From an uncultured Bacteroidales bacterium (GTDB lineage Bacteria; Bacteroidota; Bacteroidia; Bacteroidales; P3): a DNA stretch of 64,000 nt. Positions 15,616-25,173 of the stretch are shown here, one piece after another. Position 1 is the stretch's first letter. Each line of letters opens with the position of its first letter. The notes beneath the pieces were generated by a model. That model was given only the letters and a program-made list of their open reading frames with translations. It made no database searches and had not been told where the DNA came from. The stretch covers positions 1-64,000 of the forward strand of contig ONFR01000008.1 in assembly GCA_900317125.1 (NCBI GenBank), in the 5' to 3' direction. A program made the position numbers and the translations under genes.

Positions 15616-18600
15616 TTGAGCTTGGCATTGCATAGACATACGATATTCGGGTACACGCCGTCCCGCCGTCCGGTGAGGATGTTGGTGTGCCTGCTGCTGG
15701 TTCTGCTGATAGCGGGAGCTGGAAGCACAGCGTATGCCCAGACTCCTGACGGCGGCCCCGTGACCACCGTGGAGTATGATGCCCAGACCGGCTCGTATGT
15801 CAAGGTGACGCGGTTGGGCGACATGGTCATCAACCGCGAGTATATGACCTTTGACGAGTATCAGAACTACCAGCTGGACCAGCTGATGAAGAAATACTGG
15901 AACGAGCGGTCGGCAACTGCCGACACGGCCTCGGACGACGGCTTGCTGAGCCGTATTCCAGGCTTCAGCGAGATCAGCAAGAAGGTGGACGGCTTGCTGC
16001 AAATACCCAATATCAGCATCAACCCTTCGGGCAGTGCTGATTTGACGTTCCAGATAGTGAACAACTTCCGCGATGACTACAATATCGATGCCGACCGCCG
16101 CAGTGTGACCACCTTCGATTTCGACGAGAACATACAGGTGAATATGAATGCCAAGATTGGCGACCTGTTCGATTTTGACATCAACTGGAACACCCAGGCC
16201 ACATTCGACTTCGAGAACAAGATAAAGCTGAAATATGAGGGCAAGGAGGACGATATTATCCAGCTGTTCGAGGCGGCCAATATCTCCTTCCCCCTGAACA
16301 CCACCCTTATCCACGGCAGCCAGGAGCTGTTCGGCATACATACCAAGCTGAAGTTCGGCAAGCTGACGGTGGATGCCGTGTGGTCGCAGAAAGAGACCAG
16401 TACTGAAAACATGCGTGTGCAGGGCGGCGCCTCGACACGTGAGTTCCAGATCCGTGCCGACGAGTATGAGGAAAACCGACACTACTTCATCTCGCAGTAT
16501 TTCTATGATAATTACAACAAGGCAATGTCCACCCTCCCCACACCCAATACCCCTATCCGTATCATCAGGATGGAGGTGTGGCGCACCAATGTGGGTGCTG
16601 CGGTGACCAACAACAGGAACATTCTTGCCTTGACCGACCTTGGCGAGAACTACCCGTCGAGCAATCACCTTATCGGTGGCCGTTCGGTTCGTCCTACCAA
16701 TGGAAGTAACAATATTTTTGAGGTCATCAACCGCAGTGCCATCCGCAGTGTGGACAATATCACCTCCTATATGCAGGGAGCAGGTTTCACAGCCGGAGCC
16801 GACTACGAGAAAGTGGAGAGTGCCCGCCTGCTGAACAGCAGCGAGTATACGTACAACGCGCAACTGGGCTTCATCACCTTGAGCCAGCCGCTGAGTGCCG
16901 ACCAGGTGCTGGCCGTGGCTTTCCAGTATCAGGTGATTGGCGACACGACAGTCTATCAGGTGGGAGAGTTGACTACCGACGGTGTGAACGACCCCAACAC
17001 CTTGGTGGTGAAACTGATTAAAGGTGCGGGCGTGGACACCCGCAGTCCGCTCTGGAAGTTGATGATGAAGAACGTCTATTTCCTGCGGAGTACACAGATA
17101 GGACGTGAGAATTTCCGCCTGAACATCCTCTACGAGAGCCGTGAAGGAGGCGTGGGCATAGGCTACTTCACTTCCGGTCCAAAAGAGGGCATCCCCCTTA
17201 TTGAGCTCTTCGGGCTTGACAGAATGGATGCTTCGCAGAACTATTATTACGCCGACGGTGTGTTCGACTGGTTCGACAGTGCCGCCTTCAAAGGAGGTAT
17301 TATCCAGGCCAGCACCGGCCGCATCTTCTTCCCCTATGTGGAGCCCTTCGGGCGCGACCTGCGCGGGTTGATAGGGGACGACGATTTTGCGCAGGAATAC
17401 TGTTTCGACTCGCTCTACACCATGACGCGTACCCTTGCACAACAGTATGCCGACAAGAACAAGTTCTATATAGAGGGCTATTACTCCTCCACGGTGAGTG
17501 GAGAAATATCGCTGGGCTACAGTGTCTCGCCGGGGTCGGTGACCGTCACCGCAGGCGGTGTGCCCCTGATAGAGAATGTGGACTACACCGTCGACTACAC
17601 CATGGGAACGGTACGCATTGTGAACGAGAGTATTCTGAGCAGTGGCACCCCTATCAGTGTCAGCAGCGAGAATAATTCGTTCAGTATGATGACCAAGACC
17701 ATGACGGGAGCCCATGTCAACTACGAGATAGAACCCGACTTCAATGTGGGTGCCACCTTCATGAACCTGCATGAGAAGCCGTTGACCCAGAAGAACAACT
17801 TCGGTGAGGAGCCTACCAGCAACAGCATATACGGCTTCGACTTGAGCTACAGGCACGAGGCACCTTTTATCACCAAGTTGGTGGACATGCTGCCCGGTAT
17901 CGACACCAAGGCACCGTCGAACCTCACCCTTTCTGCGGAGTTTGCACAGTTTATCCCCGGCATCTCCCGCACGGGCAGTAAAGAGGGCAGCGTCACATAC
18001 GTCGACGACTTTGAGGGTGCGGAGAGCAGCATCGACCTGAAGGGCGTAATGTTCTGGCATCTTGCCTCTACCCCACAAGACTACAAGCTGTCCCTGCCTC
18101 AATTCCCCGAGACGGCACCCTCCACGGGGCTGGCCTATGGTTTCAACAGGGCGAAACTGGCCTGGTACCGTATAGACAACATCTTCTATAACAGCGACAG
18201 CCCCCGCAATATCACCCCTGACGACCGCTCCAAGCCCTATGCTCGACGCATCGCCGAGCGCGAGGTGTTCCCCAACAAGCAGTTGGCACAGGGTGAGCTG
18301 ACTAATATCTACGAGCTGAATCTGGCTTACTATCCCTCGGAGCGCGGACCCTACAACTACGATGTGGCACCCTCTCCGTACAGTGCCGGTCTCAACCCCG
18401 ATGGAACACTGGCACAGCCCGGCAGCCGTTGGGGCGGCATCATGCGTCCGCTCGACTACACCGACTTCGAGACACAGAATATCGAGACCATCGAATTCTG
18501 GTTGATGGACCCCTTCATCGAGAATCCCAACCATTCGGGCGGTAAACTGTATATCAACCTTGGCGACATCAGTGAGGATATTCTCCGCGACGGTCGCAAG

Positions 18601-21600
18601 GGCTTTGAAAACGGTCTGCCCACCAGCACTGTGATTACAGGTGTGGACACCACGATATGGGGACGGGTGCCCAACACCCAGCCCATTGTCAATGCCTTCT
18701 CGGGCGACGAGGCTTCGCGTAAGTATCAGGACGTTGGTTACGACGGACTCAGCAGCACATACGGCTCCAACGATGAACAGAGCTTCTTCTCCGACTATCT
18801 GGACCGGGTTGCCATGGAACTGGGCACGGAATCACCTGCCTACCTGCTGGCCAATACCGACCCGTCGGCCGATAACTTCCACTATTACCGTGGAACAGAC
18901 TATGACGAGGCTGATGTGAAAATCAACGACCGTTACAAGTACTACAACAACCCCGAAGGCAACTCCACCGTGGATGCCGACAACCCCGAGTCGTATACCA
19001 CGGCGGCATCCATCTACCCCAATGTCGAGGACATCAACAAGGACAATACCCTCAGCGAGGGAGAGAACTACTACCAATATCTGATAGAACTTGACCCCGC
19101 CCACATGGAGATTGGCAAGAACCACATTGTCGACATACAAGAAGCCACCAATATCATGTTGCCCAACGGCAGCACCACCTCCTGCAAGTGGTATCAGTTC
19201 CGTATTCCAATCCGCGAGTACAACCAGTTGGTGGGCAAGTTGAACGGATTCCATTCAATACGTTTCATGCGTATGTTCCTGAGCGATTTCGAGGAACCCA
19301 TCATTCTGCGTTTCGCCACCCTTGAGCTGGTGTATGCCACGTGGAGGAAGTACACCGAGAACCTGTTGCAGCCGGGAGACTATCCCACTGGCACCGGGTC
19401 CAACACATCGTTCAGCATCAGTACCGTCAATATCGAGGAGAATGGAAGCCGGTACCCGGTACCCTATGTCTTGCCTCCAGGCATTGAGCGCGAGGAATGG
19501 TACAGCTCGTCGTCGGTGGCCATCAAGCTGAATGAGCAGGCGCTGTCGATGGACATCAGCGACCTCGCCTCGGGCGATGCACGCGCCGTATACAGAAGCA
19601 CCCAGTATGACCTGCGCAACTATGGAAAACTTAAGATGTTTGTCCATGCCGAGAAGAAGAACATCTCCGACCCTATGAAGGACGGCGACCTGGTGCTCTT
19701 TGTCCGTTTAGGTAGCGACTATACCAACAACTACTATGAATATGAGGTCCCCCTGCAGTTTACAGACTGGGGTGTCAGTCGCGACGACCCGTATGCCATC
19801 TGGCCTATTGCGAACAATGTAGAGATAGACCTCGCCAAGCTGGTTGACATCAAGACCAACAGGAACCGACTTATCCGCAATGGCGACCTTGCTTACAGCA
19901 GTCAGCTGCTGTACAGCGAGTATGCCGATGGCCGTAAATACACTGTGCTGGGCACACCCAATCTCGGGAAGGTAAAAGTCATCATGGTGGGTGTCCGCAA
20001 TCCTAAAAAGGAGGCACTGGATGATGGTAACGACATGCTCCCGAAGTCGTGTATAGTGTGGCTGAATGAATTGCGCCTAACCGATTTCAGCAATCGGGGT
20101 GGATGGGCTGCCATGGCGTTGGCACGCACCAACTTGGCCGACTTGGGCAACCTGTCGCTTTACGGCTCGTACCGTACATCTGGATTCGGCAATCTAGAGG
20201 AGAAGCCAACGTCGCTTGAACTGGTCAACACCCTCCATCTGCAGAGCACGATGGATTTAGAGCTGGGTAAATTCCTCCCCGAGAAATGGGGTGTACACAT
20301 CCCCTTCTACCTTGACTACAACAAGCAGGTGGGCAGCCCCGAATACAACCCCTTGGACCCCGATGTGCGTCTGTACAACGATTTGCAGACCTATCCAACC
20401 CAGGCCGACCGCGACAGCGTCCGTGCCATCGCCCAGGAACGACACACTACCACCAATATCACGCTGACCAACATCAGAAAAGACCGCACGGGAAAGTCGG
20501 CATTGAAACCCCATTTCTACGACATCGAGAACTTCACCTTCTCCTATGCCTACAGTCGTGAGCGCTCGTCGGATGACGAGTTGAGCCACTATAACAAGGA
20601 CCAGCATCGCGGCAGCTTCACCTATGCCTTCACCCCCAAGGAGCCGGGCTTGTTTGCTCCTTTCGAGAAGTCGTCGTCGAAGTTTATCAATAGCAAGAAC
20701 GGGAAGTTCATCAAAGACTTCAACCTCTACTACAAGCCGAAGAACTTCTCGTTCAGTACCGAGGTGTATCGCGACTACGAAGAGACCTTGTTGAGGAAGA
20801 AAGGTGCGGCGCTGGTGATTATGAAGCCCACGTACTATAAGCAATTCACATGGCGGCGCGAGTACGGTCTGCAATGGGATATAAGCAGGAGTCTGCATCT
20901 GCAGTACAATGCCACCGCCAATGCCCGAATTGACGAGCCCGTGGGCCGTGTGGATACCCGCGAAAGCAGGGAGGCCATACGCAGTTCGCTGATGCAAGGC
21001 GGCACGATGCAGAATTATCAGCAGACATTGAATGCCACGTGGGAACTTCCTATCAGCAAACTGCCCTATCTCGACTTCCTGCGTGTCCCGGTCAGCTACA
21101 GGGCCACCTACAATTTCATGGGCACCACGCAAGCCTTGGCCTCGATGGGAAGTACATTGAACAGCTCAGGCCAATTCCAGGCCTCTGTGTCGGGCTCGAT
21201 GCAGACACTGTACAACAGGTTCCCGTTCATCAAGAATGCCTATAAGCAGAAGCCCTCTGTCCAGCCGAAAGACCCCAAGCGTATGACCAAGAAAGAACGC
21301 GAGAAAGCCATGCAGGACTCCATAGCCCGTGTAAAGAACCCCGATTCGGTGCGCAGGGCGGAGATGATGGAGACGCTCTCCGAGATTGGTAACTTTGCCA
21401 TCAGGATGGTCACGGGTCTCAAGAGTTTCTCCGTACAATTTTCCAACAATGCCGGCTCGGTACTGCCTGGATACATGGGTTCGGCCAGAATTCTTGGTAT
21501 GGACCCGAGGAATGGCTGGCAGCCAGGACCGGCATTTGTGGCGGGCTATAACGACGGCCTTGTGGAGCGGCTGCGAGAAAACCGACTATTGAGTACCGAT

Positions 21601-22767
21601 ACCTTGATGAACAGCGCACACAAGAACACCCTCACACGGTCGCTATCGTTCCAGGCAACGGTGGAGCCAATACGTGATTTCAGGATAGAGTTTACTGCCT
21701 CGCAGAATTCCCAGTCGCATGAAGAGTATTACTATAAGTTCATGAGCCAGCTGGACGATATAGAGGGGCCTCTGAGCTATGTGATGGCCGGGTCGTTCAA
21801 CAACACCTGCTGGAGCATGGCCACAGCCTTCATTTCGCCGGATGACCTGTATAAGACCTTCCTGTCGTATCGTTCCATAGTGGCAGAACGTTTGGCCGAG
21901 GCCAACAGCGACCCCCGATGCCGGGAAATGGTGCTCGACACCATGACCGGTGAACTCTATCCCTTCGGTTATGGCGCCAACCAACAAACTGTGCTGTTGA
22001 CCAGTTTCCTTGCCGCCTATCTGGGAAAGGATGTAGCGAATTACCCGTTCTCGCCGTTCATGAAAATGCCGCTCCCCAACTGGTCGGTAAACTACAATGG
22101 GTTGAATAAGATAGAATGGCTGAAGAAATGGTTCAACAACATCTCGCTCTCGCACCGCTATTCCTCCACCTATAGCGTGGGTAATTACTACACCGATGCT
22201 GCCATTTCGGGACGCAGCGGCTACGACTATGGTAAAGAGACGGTGTTAAATGGCAGCGATGATTTTATTGCACCGCTGAGCATGGAGTCTGTCCAGATTA
22301 GCGAGCAGTTCAATCCCCTCATCCGTCTTTCGGTGAGTATGAAAAACAGTGTGCAGTTGAACTTCTCAATGCAGCGCAACCGCACGTTGAGTCTCAGCTT
22401 CGCCAATAACCAGCTTACCGAGACCACCCGTAATGGTATCACCTTCGGTGGAGGCTACCGCTTTAAGGATGTGGCCTTTGACGTGAAGGTGGGCGAGAAT
22501 GTGCAGCACCTTAAGAGCGATATTGTCCTGCAGTTGAATCTGACATACAACAGCAACAAAACCAATATCCGGAAGATTAACCAGAATTTCAGTCAGGTGT
22601 CGTCGGGAAGCGAAGTGTGGATGGCAGAGCTGTCGGCGGAATATGCGCTTTCCACCACCTTGACACTGCGTGCCTTCTTCCAGACGAATATTAATAACCC
22701 GTATATCCGCAACGCCTATCCCAACTCTACTACCAAGGGAGGCATAACTGTTAGATTTAGTTTTTGA
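15616..22767 (+). CDS. sprA: SprA/Sov, type 9 secretion outer-membrane translocon
   Basis: This protein of about 2,380 residues matches the giant SprA/Sov beta-barrel that forms the outer-membrane channel of the type 9 secretion system. The signal segment MLVCLLLVLLIAGAG ends near AYAQ. Typical SprA stretches include ITTFDFDENIQVNMNAKIGD-like, FDIDWNTQATF-like and GSRTGSKEGSVTYVDDFEGAE-like motifs, with the C-terminal strand GGITVRFSF. The extended start at TTG 15616 has no RBS support. GTG 15673 or ATG 15679, right before the hydrophobic core, are better candidates and would remove about 20 residues. The frame is intact for 7.1 kb. porV and other T9SS genes are not in the window. Confidence 0.95.
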   Translation: MSLALHRHTIFGYTPSRRPVRMLVCLLLVLLIAGAGSTAYAQTPDGGPVTTVEYDAQTGSYVKVTRLGDMVINREYMTFDEYQNYQLDQLMKKYWNERSATADTASDDGLLSRIPGFSEISKKVDGLLQIPNISINPSGSADLTFQIVNNFRDDYNIDADRRSVTTFDFDENIQVNMNAKIGDLFDFDINWNTQATFDFENKIKLKYEGKEDDIIQLFEAANISFPLNTTLIHGSQELFGIHTKLKFGKLTVDAVWSQKETSTENMRVQGGASTREFQIRADEYEENRHYFISQYFYDNYNKAMSTLPTPNTPIRIIRMEVWRTNVGAAVTNNRNILALTDLGENYPSSNHLIGGRSVRPTNGSNNIFEVINRSAIRSVDNITSYMQGAGFTAGADYEKVESARLLNSSEYTYNAQLGFITLSQPLSADQVLAVAFQYQVIGDTTVYQVGELTTDGVNDPNTLVVKLIKGAGVDTRSPLWKLMMKNVYFLRSTQIGRENFRLNILYESREGGVGIGYFTSGPKEGIPLIELFGLDRMDASQNYYYADGVFDWFDSAAFKGGIIQASTGRIFFPYVEPFGRDLRGLIGDDDFAQEYCFDSLYTMTRTLAQQYADKNKFYIEGYYSSTVSGEISLGYSVSPGSVTVTAGGVPLIENVDYTVDYTMGTVRIVNESILSSGTPISVSSENNSFSMMTKTMTGAHVNYEIEPDFNVGATFMNLHEKPLTQKNNFGEEPTSNSIYGFDLSYRHEAPFITKLVDMLPGIDTKAPSNLTLSAEFAQFIPGISRTGSKEGSVTYVDDFEGAESSIDLKGVMFWHLASTPQDYKLSLPQFPETAPSTGLAYGFNRAKLAWYRIDNIFYNSDSPRNITPDDRSKPYARRIAEREVFPNKQLAQGELTNIYELNLAYYPSERGPYNYDVAPSPYSAGLNPDGTLAQPGSRWGGIMRPLDYTDFETQNIETIEFWLMDPFIENPNHSGGKLYINLGDISEDILRDGRKGFENGLPTSTVITGVDTTIWGRVPNTQPIVNAFSGDEASRKYQDVGYDGLSSTYGSNDEQSFFSDYLDRVAMELGTESPAYLLANTDPSADNFHYYRGTDYDEADVKINDRYKYYNNPEGNSTVDADNPESYTTAASIYPNVEDINKDNTLSEGENYYQYLIELDPAHMEIGKNHIVDIQEATNIMLPNGSTTSCKWYQFRIPIREYNQLVGKLNGFHSIRFMRMFLSDFEEPIILRFATLELVYATWRKYTENLLQPGDYPTGTGSNTSFSISTVNIEENGSRYPVPYVLPPGIEREEWYSSSSVAIKLNEQALSMDISDLASGDARAVYRSTQYDLRNYGKLKMFVHAEKKNISDPMKDGDLVLFVRLGSDYTNNYYEYEVPLQFTDWGVSRDDPYAIWPIANNVEIDLAKLVDIKTNRNRLIRNGDLAYSSQLLYSEYADGRKYTVLGTPNLGKVKVIMVGVRNPKKEALDDGNDMLPKSCIVWLNELRLTDFSNRGGWAAMALARTNLADLGNLSLYGSYRTSGFGNLEEKPTSLELVNTLHLQSTMDLELGKFLPEKWGVHIPFYLDYNKQVGSPEYNPLDPDVRLYNDLQTYPTQADRDSVRAIAQERHTTTNITLTNIRKDRTGKSALKPHFYDIENFTFSYAYSRERSSDDELSHYNKDQHRGSFTYAFTPKEPGLFAPFEKSSSKFINSKNGKFIKDFNLYYKPKNFSFSTEVYRDYEETLLRKKGAALVIMKPTYYKQFTWRREYGLQWDISRSLHLQYNATANARIDEPVGRVDTRESREAIRSSLMQGGTMQNYQQTLNATWELPISKLPYLDFLRVPVSYRATYNFMGTTQALASMGSTLNSSGQFQASVSGSMQTLYNRFPFIKNAYKQKPSVQPKDPKRMTKKEREKAMQDSIARVKNPDSVRRAEMMETLSEIGNFAIRMVTGLKSFSVQFSNNAGSVLPGYMGSARILGMDPRNGWQPGPAFVAGYNDGLVERLRENRLLSTDTLMNSAHKNTLTRSLSFQATVEPIRDFRIEFTASQNSQSHEEYYYKFMSQLDDIEGPLSYVMAGSFNNTCWSMATAFISPDDLYKTFLSYRSIVAERLAEANSDPRCREMVLDTMTGELYPFGYGANQQTVLLTSFLAAYLGKDVANYPFSPFMKMPLPNWSVNYNGLNKIEWLKKWFNNISLSHRYSSTYSVGNYYTDAAISGRSGYDYGKETVLNGSDDFIAPLSMESVQISEQFNPLIRLSVSMKNSVQLNFSMQRNRTLSLSFANNQLTETTRNGITFGGGYRFKDVAFDVKVGENVQHLKSDIVLQLNLTYNSNKTNIRKINQNFSQVSSGSEVWMAELSAEYALSTTLTLRAFFQTNINNPYIRNAYPNSTTKGGITVRFSF

Positions 22768-22772
22768 GAGAT

Positions 22773-24083
22773 ATGAAGATGGATCGTTTTAAGGATTTCG
22801 ACCGCGATGTACGCGATGCAGTGCTCCGTTTTGAGAAAGGACGTGACGGGGCAGGCACTTTCTTCGACGTGGAGGAACTCTTGATGATAATAGATTACTA
22901 TCTTGAGGTGCAAGACTTGGAAGGGCTGGAGGCTGCGGTGGTCTGTGCCGAAGGGCTTTATCCATCCAATGTGGAGGTGAAACTGCGCAGGGCACATTTA
23001 TTGAGCATAGAAGGCCGTTATACCGAGTCGATGAAGATGCTGCAGGAGCTGGAGCAGACTGAGCCAGAAAACACTGATGTGAGCTATGCCAAGGGTGCTG
23101 TATACAGCATGATGGACCAGTCGGAGAAGGCCATCCAGTGCTATCTGCGTGCTGCCGCCGACGGGTATGAGTTGGATATGATTTATGGCAATGTGGGCGA
23201 TGAGTATTATAAACTCGGTCAACGCGACAAGGCCATACACTATTATCGCAAGGCGATAGCCGTGAATCCCGACGAACGCCGGTCGCTTTTCAACCTGGCT
23301 TGTTCGCTTGAAGAGAACGGTGAGGGGGACAAGGGTGTCGACTATCTGAAAGAGGTGGTTGAACAGCACCCCTACAGCAAATGGGCTTGGTATAGTCTCG
23401 GATGCCTGTACGAGTGGCGAGAGCTTTACGAGCGGGCTGCCGATGCTTTTGAGTTTGCCATTGCTATCGACCGCACGCTGGGAGAAGCCTATGAGGGATT
23501 GTCGAAAAGCTATGCCTCGCTGGGACAGAGAGGCAGGGCTGCCCAGGCACTGCGCGACTGGCTGGAGGTGGCCGACGACCGTGCCTATGTGCTCTTCTGT
23601 ATAGGGAGTCTCTTTTTTGATGATGCTAACTACCATACTGCCTCTGTCTATTTCCAAAAGTCGCTCAAGGAGGATGCCTGTTACAGTAGTGCATGGCGTT
23701 ATCTGGGACTCTGCTCGGAACGACTGGGCTATACCGACGAGGCAGCAGGGTATTATCGGCGTGCGATTGATGTCAACCCTGATAATGATGTCAACTGGCT
23801 AAGCCTTGCCGACCTGTATATATCCCAAAACCGTTTTGCCGAAGCACTGAGTTTGTTGCAGAGTGGCCGGCATGAAGCCGAATGCCTTTCCGATTTTGAT
23901 ATGCGGCTTTGCTATTGTCTGTTCCGTTTGGGTAAACGAGAGCAAGTCAAGGAGATGATTAACACCCCCCATGAAGATGACCCCATGTTGTATGTCGACA
24001 TGTTGTCGTACTACACAGACATGGGCGCCGACCCCGAGATAGCCGCTCTCGTCTTCCAAAAATACAAGAATGAGGAAAAATGA
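22773..24083 (+). CDS. Tetratricopeptide repeat protein
   Basis: This protein of 436 residues has no signal peptide, so it is probably cytosolic. It contains about eight or more 34-residue TPR units, such as AIQCYLRAAADGYEL, AIHYYRKAIAVNPDERRSLFNLA, AADAFEFAIAIDRTLGEAYEGLS, ASVYFQKSLKEDACYSSAWRYLG and AAGYYRRAIDVNPDNDVNWLSLA. TPRs are protein-interaction scaffolds and the partner is unknown. It starts 6 bp after the sprA stop, so it is probably co-transcribed and may serve the secretion system or simply share its transcript. ATG 22773 or 22779 is preferred over the TTG that overlaps the sprA stop. Confidence 0.85.
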   Translation: MKMDRFKDFDRDVRDAVLRFEKGRDGAGTFFDVEELLMIIDYYLEVQDLEGLEAAVVCAEGLYPSNVEVKLRRAHLLSIEGRYTESMKMLQELEQTEPENTDVSYAKGAVYSMMDQSEKAIQCYLRAAADGYELDMIYGNVGDEYYKLGQRDKAIHYYRKAIAVNPDERRSLFNLACSLEENGEGDKGVDYLKEVVEQHPYSKWAWYSLGCLYEWRELYERAADAFEFAIAIDRTLGEAYEGLSKSYASLGQRGRAAQALRDWLEVADDRAYVLFCIGSLFFDDANYHTASVYFQKSLKEDACYSSAWRYLGLCSERLGYTDEAAGYYRRAIDVNPDNDVNWLSLADLYISQNRFAEALSLLQSGRHEAECLSDFDMRLCYCLFRLGKREQVKEMINTPHEDDPMLYVDMLSYYTDMGADPEIAALVFQKYKNEEK

Positions 24084-24102
24084 TTGTATAATGTAAAATG
24101 AT

Positions 24103-24912
24103 ATGGATATGAGTAATACTATTATGAAACGAGTGATGTTCTTCCTGTTGATGGTTACCATCGGGGGATGGACCTTTGCGCAGGAGTCGGTACCTCACAC
24201 CACCATTGCCGAGCAGGTGCGCGGCACCGACAGTACCTCATCGGGTTTTGTGGCCGATGTGCTGACATGGTACGATGCCCACATGAACTATACCACTGTG
24301 GGGTTGTTGATGGCTTTGGAGAGCTCTTTTGTCCCGTTCCCTTCGGAGGTGGTGATTCCGCCAGCAGTGTATGTGGCCTGCAATCCCGACTCGCGAAGCG
24401 GCATGACGCTATGGCTTATCGTGCTGATAGGAACTTTGGGTGCTTTGATAGGTGCTTATATCAACTATTTCCTCTCACGTTGGTTAGGCCGTCCGATCAT
24501 CTATGCGTTTGCCGAGAGCAAGGTGGGACACCTGCTCAGTCTCTCCAAAGAGAAGGTCCAGCGTGCAGAAGTCTATTTCAACGACCACGGCAGTATCTCC
24601 ACCCTTGTCGGTCGACTGATACCTGTCATCCGGCAGCTTATCTCTATTCCTGCAGGTCTTTCCAAGATGAACCTCGCAGCCTTCTCGCTCTTCACCTTCC
24701 TCGGTGCGGGGGTGTGGAACTGCGTGCTTGCCTTGCTGGGATGGCTGGCCTATCAGGCTGCCGACCCCTCGGTGATTGAGAAGTACAGCCATCAGCTCTC
24801 GATAGGGATTGTTGTGCTTTTCGTTCTGGTGGTATTGTTCCTTGTGGTGCGTGCCCTTGTAAAGAAGAAAAAGCAAAAGAGTAAGTCCGACAACGTAGAT
24901 AGTGAAAGTTAA
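24103..24912 (+). CDS. DedA family membrane protein (VTT domain)
   Basis: This protein of about 269 residues has an N-terminal hydrophobic leader (MFFLLMVTIGGWTFAQ) and then a DedA/VTT core. The family signature ESSFVPFPSEVVIPPA (about 70-85) is followed by the re-entrant region and the motif G-R-x-(I/L)-P-x-x-R, here GRLIPVIRQLISIPAG (about 169-184), then AGVWNCVLALLGWLAYQ. DedA proteins are linked to undecaprenyl phosphate or phospholipid translocation and envelope homeostasis. The C-terminal tail is lysine-rich. Start choices are ATG 24103, 24109 or 24124; the last places the leader at the very N-terminus. Confidence 0.88.
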   Translation: MDMSNTIMKRVMFFLLMVTIGGWTFAQESVPHTTIAEQVRGTDSTSSGFVADVLTWYDAHMNYTTVGLLMALESSFVPFPSEVVIPPAVYVACNPDSRSGMTLWLIVLIGTLGALIGAYINYFLSRWLGRPIIYAFAESKVGHLLSLSKEKVQRAEVYFNDHGSISTLVGRLIPVIRQLISIPAGLSKMNLAAFSLFTFLGAGVWNCVLALLGWLAYQAADPSVIEKYSHQLSIGIVVLFVLVVLFLVVRALVKKKKQKSKSDNVDSES

Positions 24913-24948
24913 TAGTTGAAACTTGAAGCGCTTAATTCAAAAAGGAAT

Positions 24949-25140
24949 ATGGATATGAATGAGAACGGTTCCGACATCGACAGGAAGATAGAGATAGCGC
25001 GTCTCTTCATGAGGAAGGACCGCCCCCTGCCTAAACGCGGATGCAGCTGGGCTTTCTTCATCTTCCTTGGCCTGCTGACGCTGGGGCTTGTGGTAATGTA
25101 TGTATTATATAAATCGAACATGAATATGCTTGTAAGCTGA
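24949..25140 (+). CDS. Small single-pass membrane protein
   Basis: This 63-residue protein starts at ATG 24949 after an AAAGGAAT purine stretch. A charged N-terminal part (DIDRKIEIARLFMRKDRPLPKRG) precedes one transmembrane helix (AFFIFLGLLTLGLVVMYVLY) and a short tail. It lies between the DedA gene and sufS. A longer TTG start at 24916 is possible but less likely. Conservation has not been checked, so the gene is plausible rather than proven. Confidence 0.55.
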   Translation: MDMNENGSDIDRKIEIARLFMRKDRPLPKRGCSWAFFIFLGLLTLGLVVMYVLYKSNMNMLVS

Positions 25141-25173
25141 GGTTCAAGTTTCGATACGATATGATGATAATAA

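Noticed and set aside
15562..18534. 990-codon open frame on the minus strand opposite sprA
   Set aside because: sprA is a strong family match in the same interval. GC-rich codons with few stops in the antisense frame explain the long opening.
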